In this document: positions 41,433 to 52,845 of the stretch, piece by piece
Layout: every line of letters begins with the position of its first letter
Position numbering within the stretch: the first letter of the stretch is position 1
NCBI RefSeq assembly: GCF_020520425.1
Contig: NC_079489.1
Location: forward strand, 83,396,810-83,460,809
DNA length: 64,000 nt
Direction of reading: 5' to 3'
Source: Spinacia oleracea
Taxonomy: Eukaryota; Streptophyta; Magnoliopsida; Caryophyllales; Amaranthaceae
Notes under the pieces: generated by a model
What the model was told of the DNA's origin: nothing
The model's database searches: none
The model's input: only the letters and a program-made list of their open reading frames with translations
Position numbers and translations under genes: made by a program

Positions 41433-44398
41433 TCAAGCCTGGGGTTTGGTCTCATAAAACTTCGGTCCTTCACCGGTACTCATCTTGAACTCTATTCCTT
41501 TTGCGTTGACCCACTGATATGTCTTCACCCATCCGTTCTCGACCTCTTCTAGTGTTGATGCAGGAGAGATTAACCGGGTTGGATCGAAACCTTCATCTTG
41601 TAAAGCTAGGGTAGTCATCACAGTCTCGTCCTCCATAGGCCTCGATTCGTTAAACAATGTCCATAGAGCCTGGTTGTCCAATATTTCGGACGTTTTAGTC
41701 TTGGTGAGGTGGGGTGCCTCATCCAAGGTGTGGCAGTCATGGAAAATTTCAAATCCGGGTTTTAGCAAGCCATCCTGAACGAAGGGTTCAGGGAAATCAC
41801 AGCATGGGTGTTCTTCTCCTTCCCGAATGAACATCCCGTTAAGGGTCCTTTTATATGGGGGAAGGAGAGAGGTTTGTTTGGTTTTGTTAAGGCGTAGCCT
41901 AGATAGGCGGTCAGCAATATCTTCCTCCGTTGGTTCATAACCTAAGCCAAAGGGAGTAGATTTGTCGGGAAAAGGATGGAATGTGCATTCCTTCTTCCTT
42001 ATGCCCAATGGGGTTCCTGGAAAATAGCCTTGAGCTAACAGCATTCTAGGGATGACTCGGGATGCACGCGGGTCTAGGACTGCTGGATCATAATCTTCGA
42101 TGAACTGGATTGTTTCTTCCATTTGAAACCCATAAAGGTCGTCTGCAGTTTCAGCCGTTCCAACCATAGTACAACTGATGTCGAGAGGAGGGGCGCGGAT
42201 TTCTAGTATTACCCCGTTATGGTTAAGTTTAACCATTTGGTGCAAGGTAGAAGCCACACCTCCTAAGTCATGGAGCCAAGGTCGCCCCAAGAGGAGGTTG
42301 AAAGTGGGCTTGATGTCGATTATCTGAAACTCCGTGGTGCGTGCCACAGGCCCGGTTTGTATGGTAAGGTTGATTTTCCCCAATACAGGCCTTCGGGATT
42401 TATCATAAGCTCGTACCCCTTGCGTGGAGGTTTGGAAGTCATCGCTTCCTAGCCCCAAGCAATGGGCGGTTCGCAATGGGCAGACATTAACCGCCGAACC
42501 ATTATCTACGAGCGCTAGGGGGATGTTTTGTCCTTTGCATCCAACCACTAGGTAAAGGGCTTTATTGTGAGCACCCCCTTCTTTGGGTAAGTCTTTATCA
42601 GTGAAAACTATGGCCTTTTCTCCGGCATCTGTCGTGACATGGCTAACCAATGAGTCAGGTGTGATATCTGTAGGTACTGAGATGAGGTCAAGTGAGCGAA
42701 TAAGCTTTTCGCGATGTTCCTTTGAAGTACACATAAGATCCCAGATGGTAATCTCAGCCTTGGTTCTTTTTAGTTGTTCAGGAGAGGATTTTCAATGACT
42801 TTCGCGACGGTGGTGTGCCGTCCATTCTCAGGAGTTTGCCTAACCGGGACGTCGTCCATAGGAGGTGGGTGAATATCTGGTTGGTATATCCTTCCGGATC
42901 GGGTGAGGTTGTCGACCTCGGGCTCCTAAGGGGTGGTGTCAGTGAGAGCATACCCCGGACAAGTTTCGGTGAAGAGATCCTGGCCCGAGACTTGATATAG
43001 GTAAATATCTTCAGCATCATCGTTCCACACACCGCACACTTCCCTCTCGATTCGATCCATAGGGACCACAGCGAGTGGTGCACCTTGAGGTGTAATATAC
43101 ACCGTGGGGTCGAAATTCTCCGGTTGGTCGAGAGAGATGTGACAAGAGCCGAGTGGGCTCTTGTTGTTGTTGGGTTTGCCAACGTTAGGGAGAGGTATCA
43201 CTTCATCCTCTATCATGTCCTGGATCGTATGTTTTAGACTCCAGCAGTTTTCAGTGTCATGCCCATTTCCTTGATGGAATTTGCAGTAAGTACCTTCGAC
43301 CCAATATTTGCTTTTGACAGGAGGGTCACGGGTGGGGCCTATAGGTCTCAACTTTCCTTGATTGGTTAGTTTTTCAAAGGCTTGTACCAAAGTTGACCCG
43401 AGTGGGGCAAACTTTCGGCCTCGAACCCATCTTACAGGGTTTCTTCGGGCGGGAGCCTCTTCTACAGCATGGACTTCTTGGGCTTGGGATGTGTTACCCC
43501 GATTATAGGTGTTGGTCTTATATGTGGGTTTGCTCTGTATGGTTTTGGCGAGGTCGTCCTCGATCTTTATTCCCACATCATAAACTCTTTTGAAAGTGTC
43601 GAGTCCTAGGTACCTAAGGTGTTGTCTGTAAGCCGGGTCCAGGTTGTCAATGAATTTTTGGACCGATTCTGTTTCGGGAGGCCTATTGATTAGCTGGGCC
43701 GCCTGGTCCCTCCATCTAGCAAAGTAGGTTGTGAAACCCTCATTTTTCTTTTGGAAGAGAACTTCCAGCTCGCGCATGGTTACTTGGAAATCCATGTTCG
43801 ACGAGTATTGCTTGATGAAGACATTGACAAAGTCTTCCCAAGTGGGGAAGAGCTTAGAGTCCTGGTGATAGTACCATTTGAGTGGCACAGGTTCCAAGGA
43901 CAAAGGAAAAGCAGGTAAGTACATGGATTTGTCCACGCCTTTCAAGTTCATGGTATTCACAAAGCTCAGTAGATGATCACGGGGGTTGTCCGTGGCCTTG
44001 AACTTTGGTAAGTCAGATGAACTGAACTTTTCTGGTAATTTTCCAGGAAAAGGTTCAGGATCGAGGGAGAAGTATTTGCTCCCCATGGTTTGCTGTAGGA
44101 CCATTTTTTCAATCCTCTTCTCGTTTTCGAGGTCATTTTTGGCTTGCGCAGCTGCTAAAGCTTCATTTTCCATTTTCAGTTGGCCCATAAGTTGGGTCAT
44201 TTGGACCATCTGGTCTCGCAAATCTTCGATGGACATGTTTGAAGGTGCGAATCGAGGTTGGGGAAGCGGAGATCCTTGAAATGAGAGACGACGGACGGAG
44301 CTTGGAGTTACTAAACCTGGTGTTGGCGATGTATCTTCGAGACGCACTAACCGTTGATTCCCTGATCGGCACCAAGTGGCAGGACCAGTCCTAGGCAT
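41433..44398 (-). pseudogene. Tat/Ogre gag-protease of element B, broken
   Basis: Gag starts at 44398 (MPRTGPATWCRSGNQ). It holds a coiled region (SIEDLRDQMVQMTQLMGQL), the capsid-like block YHQDSKLFPTWEDFVNVFI...FTTYFARWRDQAAQL, and the knuckle-like CKFHQGNGHDTENC. A TAG at 42926-42928 and a 1-nt frameshift near 42785 separate it from the next open part (42734-41433). That part contains an aspartic protease with LALVDNGSAVNVCPL, where Asp-Asn-Gly-Ser replaces the usual DTG/DSG, and LLLGRPWLHDLGGVASTLHQ. A long linker (YEPTEEDIADRLSRLRL) follows and stops at 41433. No RT follows. Confidence 0.88.
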
Positions 44399-45605
44399 AA
44401 GATAAGCTAAAGTTTAGGTTCCCAAAGTTTCAAGCATTACTTAGTCTAGACTTCGACTCTCTAAATTGGTTTTTCACTTTTTCTTTTGTCGGTACACTTT
44501 TTGGGTTTTTTTTTATTTTGGTCATTCTTTGGATTTTCGAAACACTTGCCCGTGTGACATTCATAGTTATTAGCACGTTCGGTTTTGGTGCCGGGTATTG
44601 TCGTCGTAAGAGGCCTAACAACGACACAAAGAGTTATTAATTTTTTTCACGAGTCGCTTTTGAAATCGAGTGTTTTTCTTACGCCCTCGTAGCAATTCTT
44701 TTTTATGAACATTTTTTGCGCTACGTATTTTCCTTTCGCGCGGGCACCGAGGCTGTTGCGCCTGACCAGAAGGCCAAGCAGCAACTTCAGCGCCCAGCGA
44801 GGGGCTTGAGAAATTCTGGCGCCCAGCCAGGGGCGTTGAAAATTCATCCCTGGCTGGTTCTCGTTTTCTGTTTTCTGTTTATGCGACTTCGATTTGCGTG
44901 CTTGCCTAATAACGTCCTTTACGCGTAACAGCGTTTGTGGGATTCATTACAGGCCATCCCGAGCGTCGCTTATTTTTGTGGCGATCATTCGGGTTTGCAG
45001 AACACGTGTTTCGGTATAACTCTTTGGCAAATTAGTCTATGAATGTTTGGGAAGTTTTTAAGGTCGTTGGTTTTCTAGGATAGTTTGTCACACACAATCA
45101 CATATTTCGCTACACATAACTACATTACAAACATGGATTTGAAAATTAAATATGCCACGTAGTTTATGATAGGCTTCTATGGGTAGTTTATTTGCGCCTG
45201 GCTTGGTACCGCTTCTATCGTAGATCCAACACATGCCCCGGTCGAGGTAGTGTCTTCAACAGACGAATTTTGCTCAAGAGGTCAACCCGCAAGTGCAAGC
45301 CAAGGGGGCATGCAGGCGAGAGGGACCTAATGGGCGAGCGATTGGGTTCGGGATAGGTGTACTACCTGCACAAGTACCGAGTGGGAAACATGCGCGGCGT
45401 ATGCACCCCCCTATGTGCGAAAAAAGGTATCCTTAGTCCCAACTCCCGAGGGAGCCGAGATTCGTTATGATGTTCTGCCCGTTCACATTAATATGCTGAT
45501 TTTCAGGTCGTCCCAACTTAATGGGGAAATAAACGCGGGGTAGGATCGTTTCACCCTTCGGCTATTTTGATTAATTACCTACAAGCACGAGTATTTCCTT
45601 CACTA
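44399..45605 (-). other. Leader of Tat element B
   Basis: 1.2 kb untranslated leader between PBS and gag, aligned in part with A 7190-7850. It contains module 9. No ORF of note. Confidence 0.7.
44784..44842. repeat. Double-palindrome module 9 (B leader)
   Basis: CTTCAGCGCCCAGCGAGGGG, then TTCTGGCGCCCAGCCAGGGG ending CGTTGAAAA. Counterpart of module 1 in A. Confidence 0.8.
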
Positions 45606-45624
45606 TCCCCAGTGGAGTCGCCAC
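45606..45624 (-). promoter_or_regulatory. Primer binding site of element B
   Basis: Read on the minus strand, GTGGCGACTCCACTGGGGA directly follows the LTR end CCCTCACA. This is the PBS type used by Ogre/Tat elements, from memory tRNA-Arg, and it fixes 45625-47087 as the 5' LTR. Confidence 0.75.
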
Positions 45625-46483
45625 TGTGAGGGGGTCGAAAAAGCGCGAGGCTAATGCGTGACCTCGTCCCTCGTGGGTGTGACGATTCTTTTTATTCAAT
45701 CAAGTGTAATTGGATTTCCTGTGAGTATACACCCAATTGACTAGTAATATAGGAGTCGCCATTCAGTTTTTAACGACAATGAGAAAAACTGACAAAACCC
45801 GGTTATCGTGACATAAAGGGAGTGCAATTATGTTTGACCACGATGGCCGTAGGTTCCCTTGTGATCCTTGGTGTGGGGATCTCTCAATATACACCCGCAA
45901 GGTAGAGATTGAGGGTTCGGGGGACTGTAACTACCGAGAGGAGTACTTCGCTCGTCGATAACTCCAGAGGCAGGATATCCTTACTAGCTCAGCATAAATA
46001 ATTGAAGGGACATGAGTTAACTATTAAACTAATCTGAATTGATTTTAGCAATATGCAACATATAATACTAATTCGATCGTGATTATCTGATTTAAATAGC
46101 ATTAAGGGACCTAGCATGATAATCCGATTTCCCAAAAATATTATATTTGTTAAGCGTGATAGAACAATCAGATTAGGTTAGTTTAACAGTTCATAAAAAG
46201 GGCGAGGAAAGCAATTAAATCATCGAAAAGGGGCACATTACGACGCACCCTTGAGAGGTGCGTCACGGTTCTCAGAAAACTAACCACTTTGACTTTGCTA
46301 TTTCTCCTTTTTATTTAACGAATCTCAATTATGGGACAGGATACGTTCTGTTCGATTTATGGATGGATTGCGACAGAACGCGTGAACAATTTCGCAGCGA
46401 GAGGCTTAGGCTAAGGGTTGGAGTCAATACTCAGAATATAATTATGTGTTGTCGTGTGTTCTTTTCACGTCGAATTTAGGGGC

Positions 46484-46493
46484 CTATTTATAG
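46484..46493 (-). promoter_or_regulatory. TATA box of Tat LTR (B)
   Basis: CTATAAATAG on the minus strand, 74 bp downstream of module 10 in the direction of transcription. Confidence 0.65.
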
Positions 46494-46566
46494 GGAAGAG
46501 TTCGTGGAAAGATAGAATTGCAGAGTTCTAATCCACAAAGAATTAGGAAAAAACACGTACCCAGGT

Positions 46567-46626
46567 ATTTTCAGCGCCCAGGCCTGGGCGCCGAAGATTT
46601 CGGCGCCCAGAGCCAGGCGTTGAAAA
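46567..46626. repeat. Double-palindrome module 10 (LTR of B)
   Basis: TTTTCAGCGCCCAGGCCTGG, then TTTCGGCGCCCAGAGCCAGG ending CGTTGAAAA. The first half, CGCCCAGGCCTGGGCG, is a perfect palindrome. Confidence 0.92.
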
Positions 46627-47087
46627 TAGGGTCTGGGCTGTTTTCTTTAGTCAAATTCGGATTCCTGAAATCCGTAGAGTTTGAGATTAATTCGAGTCTT
46701 TTAGCGCGTATCAATTTTATGACGGAATGCGTCTGGGCCCGTTACGAACTCTAGGCTCGTTAGGATTTTAATTAATACGTAACTCTTATTTCTGAACCAT
46801 ATTAGGAATAGGATTCTCGCAGTTTTCTATCTCATTTAGGATTTATGTTGGAATGCAACACCTAATTCTGACAGGTTTCTATCTTTTATGATTTGCCACT
46901 TTTAGAAGCTACCTTTTACGGCAGTTACTATTTTTAGCAGGTTTCCATAAATAGCCGGTTTCGGGTGAAATGAAATGGGGAATCGAGATTCGTTTATTTC
47001 ATAGGAGATGCGTTGTCAAGTGGAGATTTACGTTTTCATCATCGAACCTTTCCCTTGCGGGAATGGGGACAAAAGTAGGTGTCTACA

Positions 47088-47728
47088 GGTCCCTGGTCGG
47101 AGTTTTCTGTAAAATTGGACGCATGGAAAACGTTAGACGACTAGAATGCAAGATGACTAATAGTTCTGTTTCTTGAACTATGTGGACATGGCAATGTCGT
47201 AATCATTTGCATAGATACTTACTTTGGAAAGACTAGTATCGGACAGACCTATGAAACTTTACTGTAAGAGATAAAAATCTGTCATAAGTAAATTTCATTA
47301 AAATTATTAGACACTAAATCCTCAATACCTGAGTGATTTGAGATTACTTGTTTGAGAACTGGTTGCTTTGACGTTGACCAACCGTCGCACCGTAAAAGGA
47401 GGCTATAAAGGCAACGCTCAGGTAATCACCTATCAAACGAAGTCTAATCTCAAGATCACAAGATTGGGATTGTCCTCCCATAAATCGGGATGAGATGCTT
47501 AAAAGTTGTACAAGGCCACTCGGAGAGCTAGAAACTGTGAAATGCATGGCCGTGCTCGGATGAATCATAGGCTATGATTATCTGTTTATTTGATCAGTTG
47601 AACTCTGAAACCGATAAACACATCTGGACATAATAAAGATGACAACTCTTACCTTATGTTCAAGAGCAAGCATCGAGCGACAAAGGAATTAGGTAATGCA
47701 CACTTGTCCCTAAGGACAAGTGGGAGAC
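47088..47728 (+). other. Remaining internal region of copia C2
   Basis: Nearly identical to 5190-5827 of C1 (for example the block around TCAGGTAATCACCTATCAAA), ending in the purine tract AAGGACAAGTGGGAGAC. It is non-coding 3' sequence downstream of RNase H. Confidence 0.9.
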
Positions 47729-49102
47729 TGAAGGAAATAATGCCCTTGGTCCAAGTATGCATTCTATGTTAAGTCTAATAAATGCGGTTCAGTATTAATT
47801 AACAAGTTAATAATTCAGTGAGATCAAGTGAGCTGAATGCCTAGCTAGAGGCCGCTTCAGTTCAAGTGGAATTAATGATATTAATCCACAGCTTACTCTT
47901 GACTGAACCCGTAGGGTCACACAAATAGTACGCAAACGGATCAAGTATTTAATGGCATTAAATACTCCATCTATGGATATTCGGAATCGACGGATCTTGG
48001 TTTCAGTGGGAGCTGAGATCGTCACAGGCAAGAAATGAATACTCCGGAAACGATGATATTGCCGGAAACGGAAATATGGATCGTATCGGAAATATAAATA
48101 TTATCCAAGTCGTAGATGTTGCCGGAAACGGAAACATGGTACGTATCGGAAAAAATTATTGGAAATGGAAATATTACCGGAATCGGAAATATTGCCGGAA
48201 ACGAAAATATTGTCAGAATCGGAAATATTATCGAAATCGGAAAATAATTCCGGAAACGGAAATATTAAATATTTGTTCAAAACGGAAATTAATTCCGGAA
48301 TCGGAAATATTAAATATTGTTCGTATCGGAAATGAATTCCGGAATCGGGAATTTAATCGGAAGCGTATCGTACGAATTAGCATCGGACGAGGCTTGCTAG
48401 ATGAAGGCCCAGCACGAAGCCAGGCCGTCGCCCAGCAAGCCACACGCAACAAACACACTCCAAGCTCGACCAGGCCCAGCCAAGCCTTGGCGCGCGCGCA
48501 TAATGGGCTGCGGGCAAAGGGGTTGTGCGCCGTGCGTGGGCCGCGAGGCTTGCGCATGGGCGTGCGGCTCGTGCGTGCGTAAGTGTTTGTGTTCCTGTAC
48601 GAATCCTAAAGCTATCAGGATTCTACATATTGATTAAATCCTAATCCTAATAAGATTATATTTATTATTTAGAGTTCAAGTTGGATTCTAATTAATAAAT
48701 CCAAATCCTAGTAGGATTATAATTCCTTTTCCATACCTCTATAAATAGGAGCCTAGGGTCATAATTTATAGGGATGATTGAAGTATTCAAAAGGTAAGTT
48801 TTTGAAAGAAAAATTCAGCCATACACTTGCACTAACCTAGCCGAAAATCCTAGTACCTTAAGGGCGATTCTAGTTGGTCAGTCTTAAGGCGGATCCGGAC
48901 GTACTGTGGACTATCTACGGAGGGACGACACTTGGAGTCCTAAAGACTTGTTCTTGTTCGGTTCGGGCGCAGCTAGGGAGGGAACGCAACAAAGTGTATG
49001 CATCTAAACTATGCTAAATGATTATGTGTAAATAATATGCTTTCCTGGCTTTATGGTTTTTCCGCATGATTTATGTTTTGTCATATGAATCATAACCTCA
49101 CA
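47729..49102 (+). repeat. C2 3' LTR
   Basis: 1374 bp, TGAAGGAAATAATGCC to ACCTCACA, followed by the GCTAT target duplication. The U3 minisatellite is 48043-48365 and the TATA box 48740-48748. Confidence 0.95.
48043..48365 (+). repeat. U3 minisatellite, C2 3' LTR (long allele)
   Basis: 323 bp of CCGGAAACGG / GGAAATATT units, including the segment around TATCCAAGTCGTAGATG that the 5' LTR lacks but C1 has. Confidence 0.85.
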
Positions 49103-49107
49103 GCTAT
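49103..49107 (+). repeat. Target-site duplication of C2, right copy
   Basis: GCTAT, matching 35903-35907. Confidence 0.95.
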
Positions 49108-51375
49108 AACAAAGGAGTTGCCCAAGGAAAGTTGAATGTGATATCTAGGCAAGAAGCGGAGACTTCCTCTGACGTCATAGCGGGTACTTTTTCTATTAAT
49201 TCCGTTTTAGTTAAAGTTCTATTTGATTCTGGTGCGACTTATTCTTTTATATCAGTAGATGCTTTGGGGAAACTAGGGTTGAAAGAGCCTGAAACAATTG
49301 AGGTACCTATAGTCATACCTACTGGTAGTATAGTGAAGTGTACCAAAATCCATAGAGATGTGCCTTTGACCATAGCCAAGACCGTGTTTTTATCTAACCT
49401 AATCGAGTTTGAGTTAGGAGAGCTAGATGTAATTCTAGGAATGGATTGGTTGGCCAAGTTCAAAGCCAAAATAGATTGTGAGAAGCAGAAGGTTCACTTG
49501 AGGTCTAGCCTAGGCAAGGTGGTGTCATATCGTCGTTTTGGTAAGCCTAAGAACATAGGAATCATCACGGCAATGGAACTCGTGAAGCTAGTCAGTAAAG
49601 AGAACCCAACCTTCTTATGTAATGTGAGAAACCTAGAGCATGTGATCAAGGATCAGCCTGAGGATATTGCAGTAGTCAATGAATTCCTTGATGTATTTCT
49701 ATAAGAGATCCCGGGGATGCCTCCCAATCGACCTATTGACTTTACCATAGATTTAGTGCCTGGAACCGCCCCTATTTCAAAAGCACCTTATCGAATGGCT
49801 CCAGCAGAAATGAATGAGTTAAAAGGCCAACTAGAGGATCTATTGGAGAAAGGTTATATTAGGCCAAGTGCATCGCCTTGGGGAGCACCAGTGTTGTTTG
49901 TGAAGAAAAAGGATGGAAGTATGAGGCTTTGTATAGACTACAGGGAGCTCAATAAGGTCACGATCAAGAACAAGTATCCATTACCTAGGATAGAAGACCT
50001 ATTTGACCAACTAAAAGGAGCAGGAATCTTTTCAAAGATCGATTTGCGTTCGGGTTATCATCAATTGAGAATCGTTGACCATGACATACCAAAGACCGCA
50101 TTCAGGACTAGATATGGACATTATGAGTTCACTGTTATGCCTTTTGGGTTAACCAATGCCCCTGCAATATTTATGGACTTAATGAACCGTGTATTACATG
50201 CCTATTTGGACAAGTTTGTAGTGGTTTTCATAGATGACATCCTAGTGTATTCGAAGAGTGAAGAGGATCACGCGGAACACTTGAGATCGGTGTTGAGTAC
50301 CTTGAGAGATAACCAGTTGTATGCCAAGTTCTCAAAGTGTGAGTTTTGGTTGGAAAGAGTTGCATTTTTGGGACATTTTGTGTCAAAAGAAGGAGTGGCA
50401 GTTGACCCTGCTAAGATCAAATCTATTAGTGAATGGCCTACACCCAAGAGTGTGACTGACATTCATAGTTTTCTGGGATTAGCTGGCTACTATAGGCGCT
50501 TTGTGCAAGACTTCTCTAGGATAGCCAAGCCCATGACTACCTTGATGAAGAAGGAAACCAAGTTTGAATGGAGTGACCAGTGTGAGGAAGCATTCCAAGC
50601 CTTAAAGACGCGATTGACAACCGCGCCAGTATTAACCTTACCAGATGAGAGTGGTGCATACGACGTGTATAGTGATGCCTCTAAGAATGGTTTAGGGTGT
50701 GTATTGATGCAGAACGGGAAGGTTATTGCGTATGCATCAAGGCAATTGAAGCCATATGAATCCAATTACCCTACCCATGATTTAGAGTTGGCTGCTATAG
50801 TGTTTGCATTGAAGATATGGAGACACTATCTGTACGATGTGAAGTGTAGGATATTTACGGACCACAAAAGTTTGAAGTACATCTTCACACAGAAGGATTT
50901 GAATATGCGCCAACGAAGGTGGTTGGAGTTAATTAAGGACTATGATTTGGATATCCAGTACCATGAGGGAAAAGCCAATGTAGTTGCGGATGCCTTAAGT
51001 AGGAAATCAAGTCATAGTGTTAATGCGTTAGTCGTTGCTAACGAGCTGTGTAAGGACATGCAGCGTTTGAACCTTGAAATAGTAAGTGGTGAAATCCTTG
51101 TGGGATTAATGAATGCCTTAACCGTCCAGCCGTCGATATTTGATGAGATTAGGGAGAACCAGGCAGGTGATGTAAAGTTGGAGCAAATCAAGGAAAAGAT
51201 TTCGCAGGGTAAGGAGTTAGATTTCCGAATCCATGATGATGGAAGTTTGAGGTACAAAGGCAGGTGGTGCGTGCCTCGAAAGTGTGGAGAATTGAAGGAG
51301 AAATTGATGAAAGAAGGGCATAATGCGCCATATTCTGTGCACCCATGGGGTGACAAGTTGTATAAGGACTTGTAA
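49108..51375 (+). pseudogene. Chromovirus D protease, reverse transcriptase and RNase H
   Basis: Continues the gag frame after C2. Protease at ~49200-49480 has LFDSGATYSFIS and VILGMDWLAKF. TAA at 49702-49704 interrupts the protease-RT linker. The RT-RNase H part (49717-51375, 552 residues) has [49 protein letters not shown] and the catalytic [11 protein letters not shown]. RNase H follows with [28 protein letters not shown] and ADALSRK. The start of the integrase zinc region ([19 protein letters not shown]) ends at TAA 51373-51375. RT copies the element RNA and RNase H removes the template. Confidence 0.93.
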
Positions 51376-52574
51376 AAGGTCTATTGGTGGCCAAGGATGA
51401 AGAACGAAGTGGCTGAATTTGTGGCTAGATGTCTTACTGTCAGAAGGTTAAGATTGAGCATAGGAGACCTCAAGGGAAGGTCCAACCTTTAGAGATTCCA
51501 AGCTGGAAATGGGACTGTATTTCTATGGACTTCGTCACTTGTTTACCTAAGTCAAAGACTGGGAATGATACAATTTGGGTTGTGGTAGATAGGTTGACTA
51601 AGTCAGCAGTGTTTATACCAATGAAGGAAACCTGGAAAATGGAACAACTTGCTAAAGCCTACATTAATAATGTTGTGAGGTTACATGGAGTTCCTAAGGA
51701 TATCGTATCAGATAGGGATTCAAGGTTTCTTTCGAATTTCTGGAAAAGTGTGCAGAAGAGCTTTGGTACGACATTGAAAATGAGTACAGCCTTCCACCCA
51801 GCCACGGATGGACAAACTGAAAGGACTATCCAAACCCTGGAGGACATGCTTCGGGCATGCGTTATTGATTTCCAAGGAAGTTGGGAAGATAGCCTGGATT
51901 TGATTGAATTTTCATATAACAATAGTTATCATGCTAGCATCGGAATGGCACCATTTGAGGCTTTGTATGGACGAAAGTGTAGAAGTCCACTTTGCTGGAA
52001 CGATATTAGTGAAACCGTAGTGTTAGGACCTCAAATGATAGAGGACACCATGAACCAAATCTGAACCATCCAATCAAAGATTCAAGCGGCGCAGGATCGC
52101 CAAAAGAGTTATGCAGACTTGAAACGTAGGGATGAAGAGTTCAACATAGGTGATAAAGTGTTACTCAAAGTGTCACCGATGAAAGGTGTCATGAGATTTG
52201 GAAAGAAAGGGAAGTTAATCCCTAAGTACATAGGCCCATATGAGATCTTAGAAAGAATTGGAAAGGTAGCCTATAGACTAGCCTTGCCTATGGACTTGCA
52301 TAGAGTGCATAATGTGTTCCACATATCTCAGTTAAGGAAATATATCCCGGATAAATCGCATGTGTTGCAACCGGAGACCATAGAATTAGACCAAAGTCTA
52401 ACCTTTGAGGAAAGACCTGTCAAAATCCTTGATAGCAAAGTGCGTAGTACGCGTACTAAAGATGTGAAAATTGTCAAAGTGTTGTGGTCTAATCAAGAAT
52501 CTGAGGAAGCCACTTGGGAAGAGGAGGACGAAATGAGAAAGAAATATCCCGAGCTTTTTCCCGAGGTTAGTTGA
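51376..52574 (+). pseudogene. Chromovirus D integrase with chromodomain-like C terminus
   Basis: After the stop, VYWWPRMKNEVAEFVARCLT continues the HHCC zinc region. A 1-nt deletion near 51435 removes the last Cys context. The catalytic core follows in the next frame: MDFVTCLPKSKTGNDTIWVV (first Asp), IVSDRDSRFLSNFW (second Asp), DGQTERTIQTLEDMLR (Glu). TGA at 52062-52064 breaks the chain before AAQDRQKSYADLKRR. The C terminus includes GPYEILERIGKVAYRLALP and ends in a chromodomain-like segment (RPVKILDSKVRSTRTKDVKI, EEATWEEEDEMRKKYPELF), which in this lineage targets heterochromatin. 52574 is the natural stop. Confidence 0.92.
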
Positions 52575-52845
52575 GTTACGGGGTCGTAACTCGTGTCTTT
52601 TAAGGGGGGTAGAGTGCGGTAGAATTTCACGCTTTTTACCTTGTTTTCCCCTATTTTATGCTCAATTTATGCTTTCTATTGAATTTGCACTTATTATTGT
52701 CCTGTTTAATCATGTAAAGAGTACAACAACTTAAATTTTTTTGTAAATGAACGTATTGAAAGTCTCAGAAAGTCTCAAGTTTTGAGTTGAATTTTGATTT
52801 CCGAACCCAAGTTTCGGGATGAAACTTCTTTTAAGGAGGGTAGAC
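52575..52845 (+). other. 3' untranslated region and polypurine tract of D
   Basis: Contains TTTTAAGGGGGGTAGAGTGC at 52598-52617 and the true tract TTTTAAGGAGGGTAGAC at 52829-52845, immediately before the LTR. The first may be an additional, central-type purine tract. Confidence 0.75.

Larger units (their letters stand above)
37209..47087 (-). mobile_element. Tat/Ogre-like retrotransposon B, 3' end deleted
   Basis: On the minus strand: 5' LTR (47087-45625), PBS, leader, broken gag-protease (44398-41433), then a convergent + strand spliced ORF (38284-40094), then 3' region ending at 37209. The 3' LTR and about 1 kb of 3' sequence are missing; the edge corresponds to about 13600 in A. RT, RNase H and integrase are absent between protease and the antisense ORF. 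It inserted into C2, whose internal region resumes at 47088. Same family as A. Confidence 0.85.
45625..47087 (-). repeat. Tat element B 5' LTR
   Basis: Minus-strand LTR, TGTAGACACCTACTTTTGTC to CGACCCCCTCACA, 1463 bp, matching A's 3' LTR. It contains module 10 and a TATA box. Confidence 0.92.
35908..49102 (+). mobile_element. Ty1/copia retrotransposon C2, inserted in D gag-pol
   Basis: The 5' LTR (35908-37166, truncated) and 3' LTR (47729-49102) are flanked by GCTAT duplications. Only the last ~640 bp of its internal region remains (47088-47728), close to 5190-5827 of C1. The rest was replaced or deleted together with part of the Tat element B that had inserted into it. It is the same family as C1. 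Confidence 0.93.
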
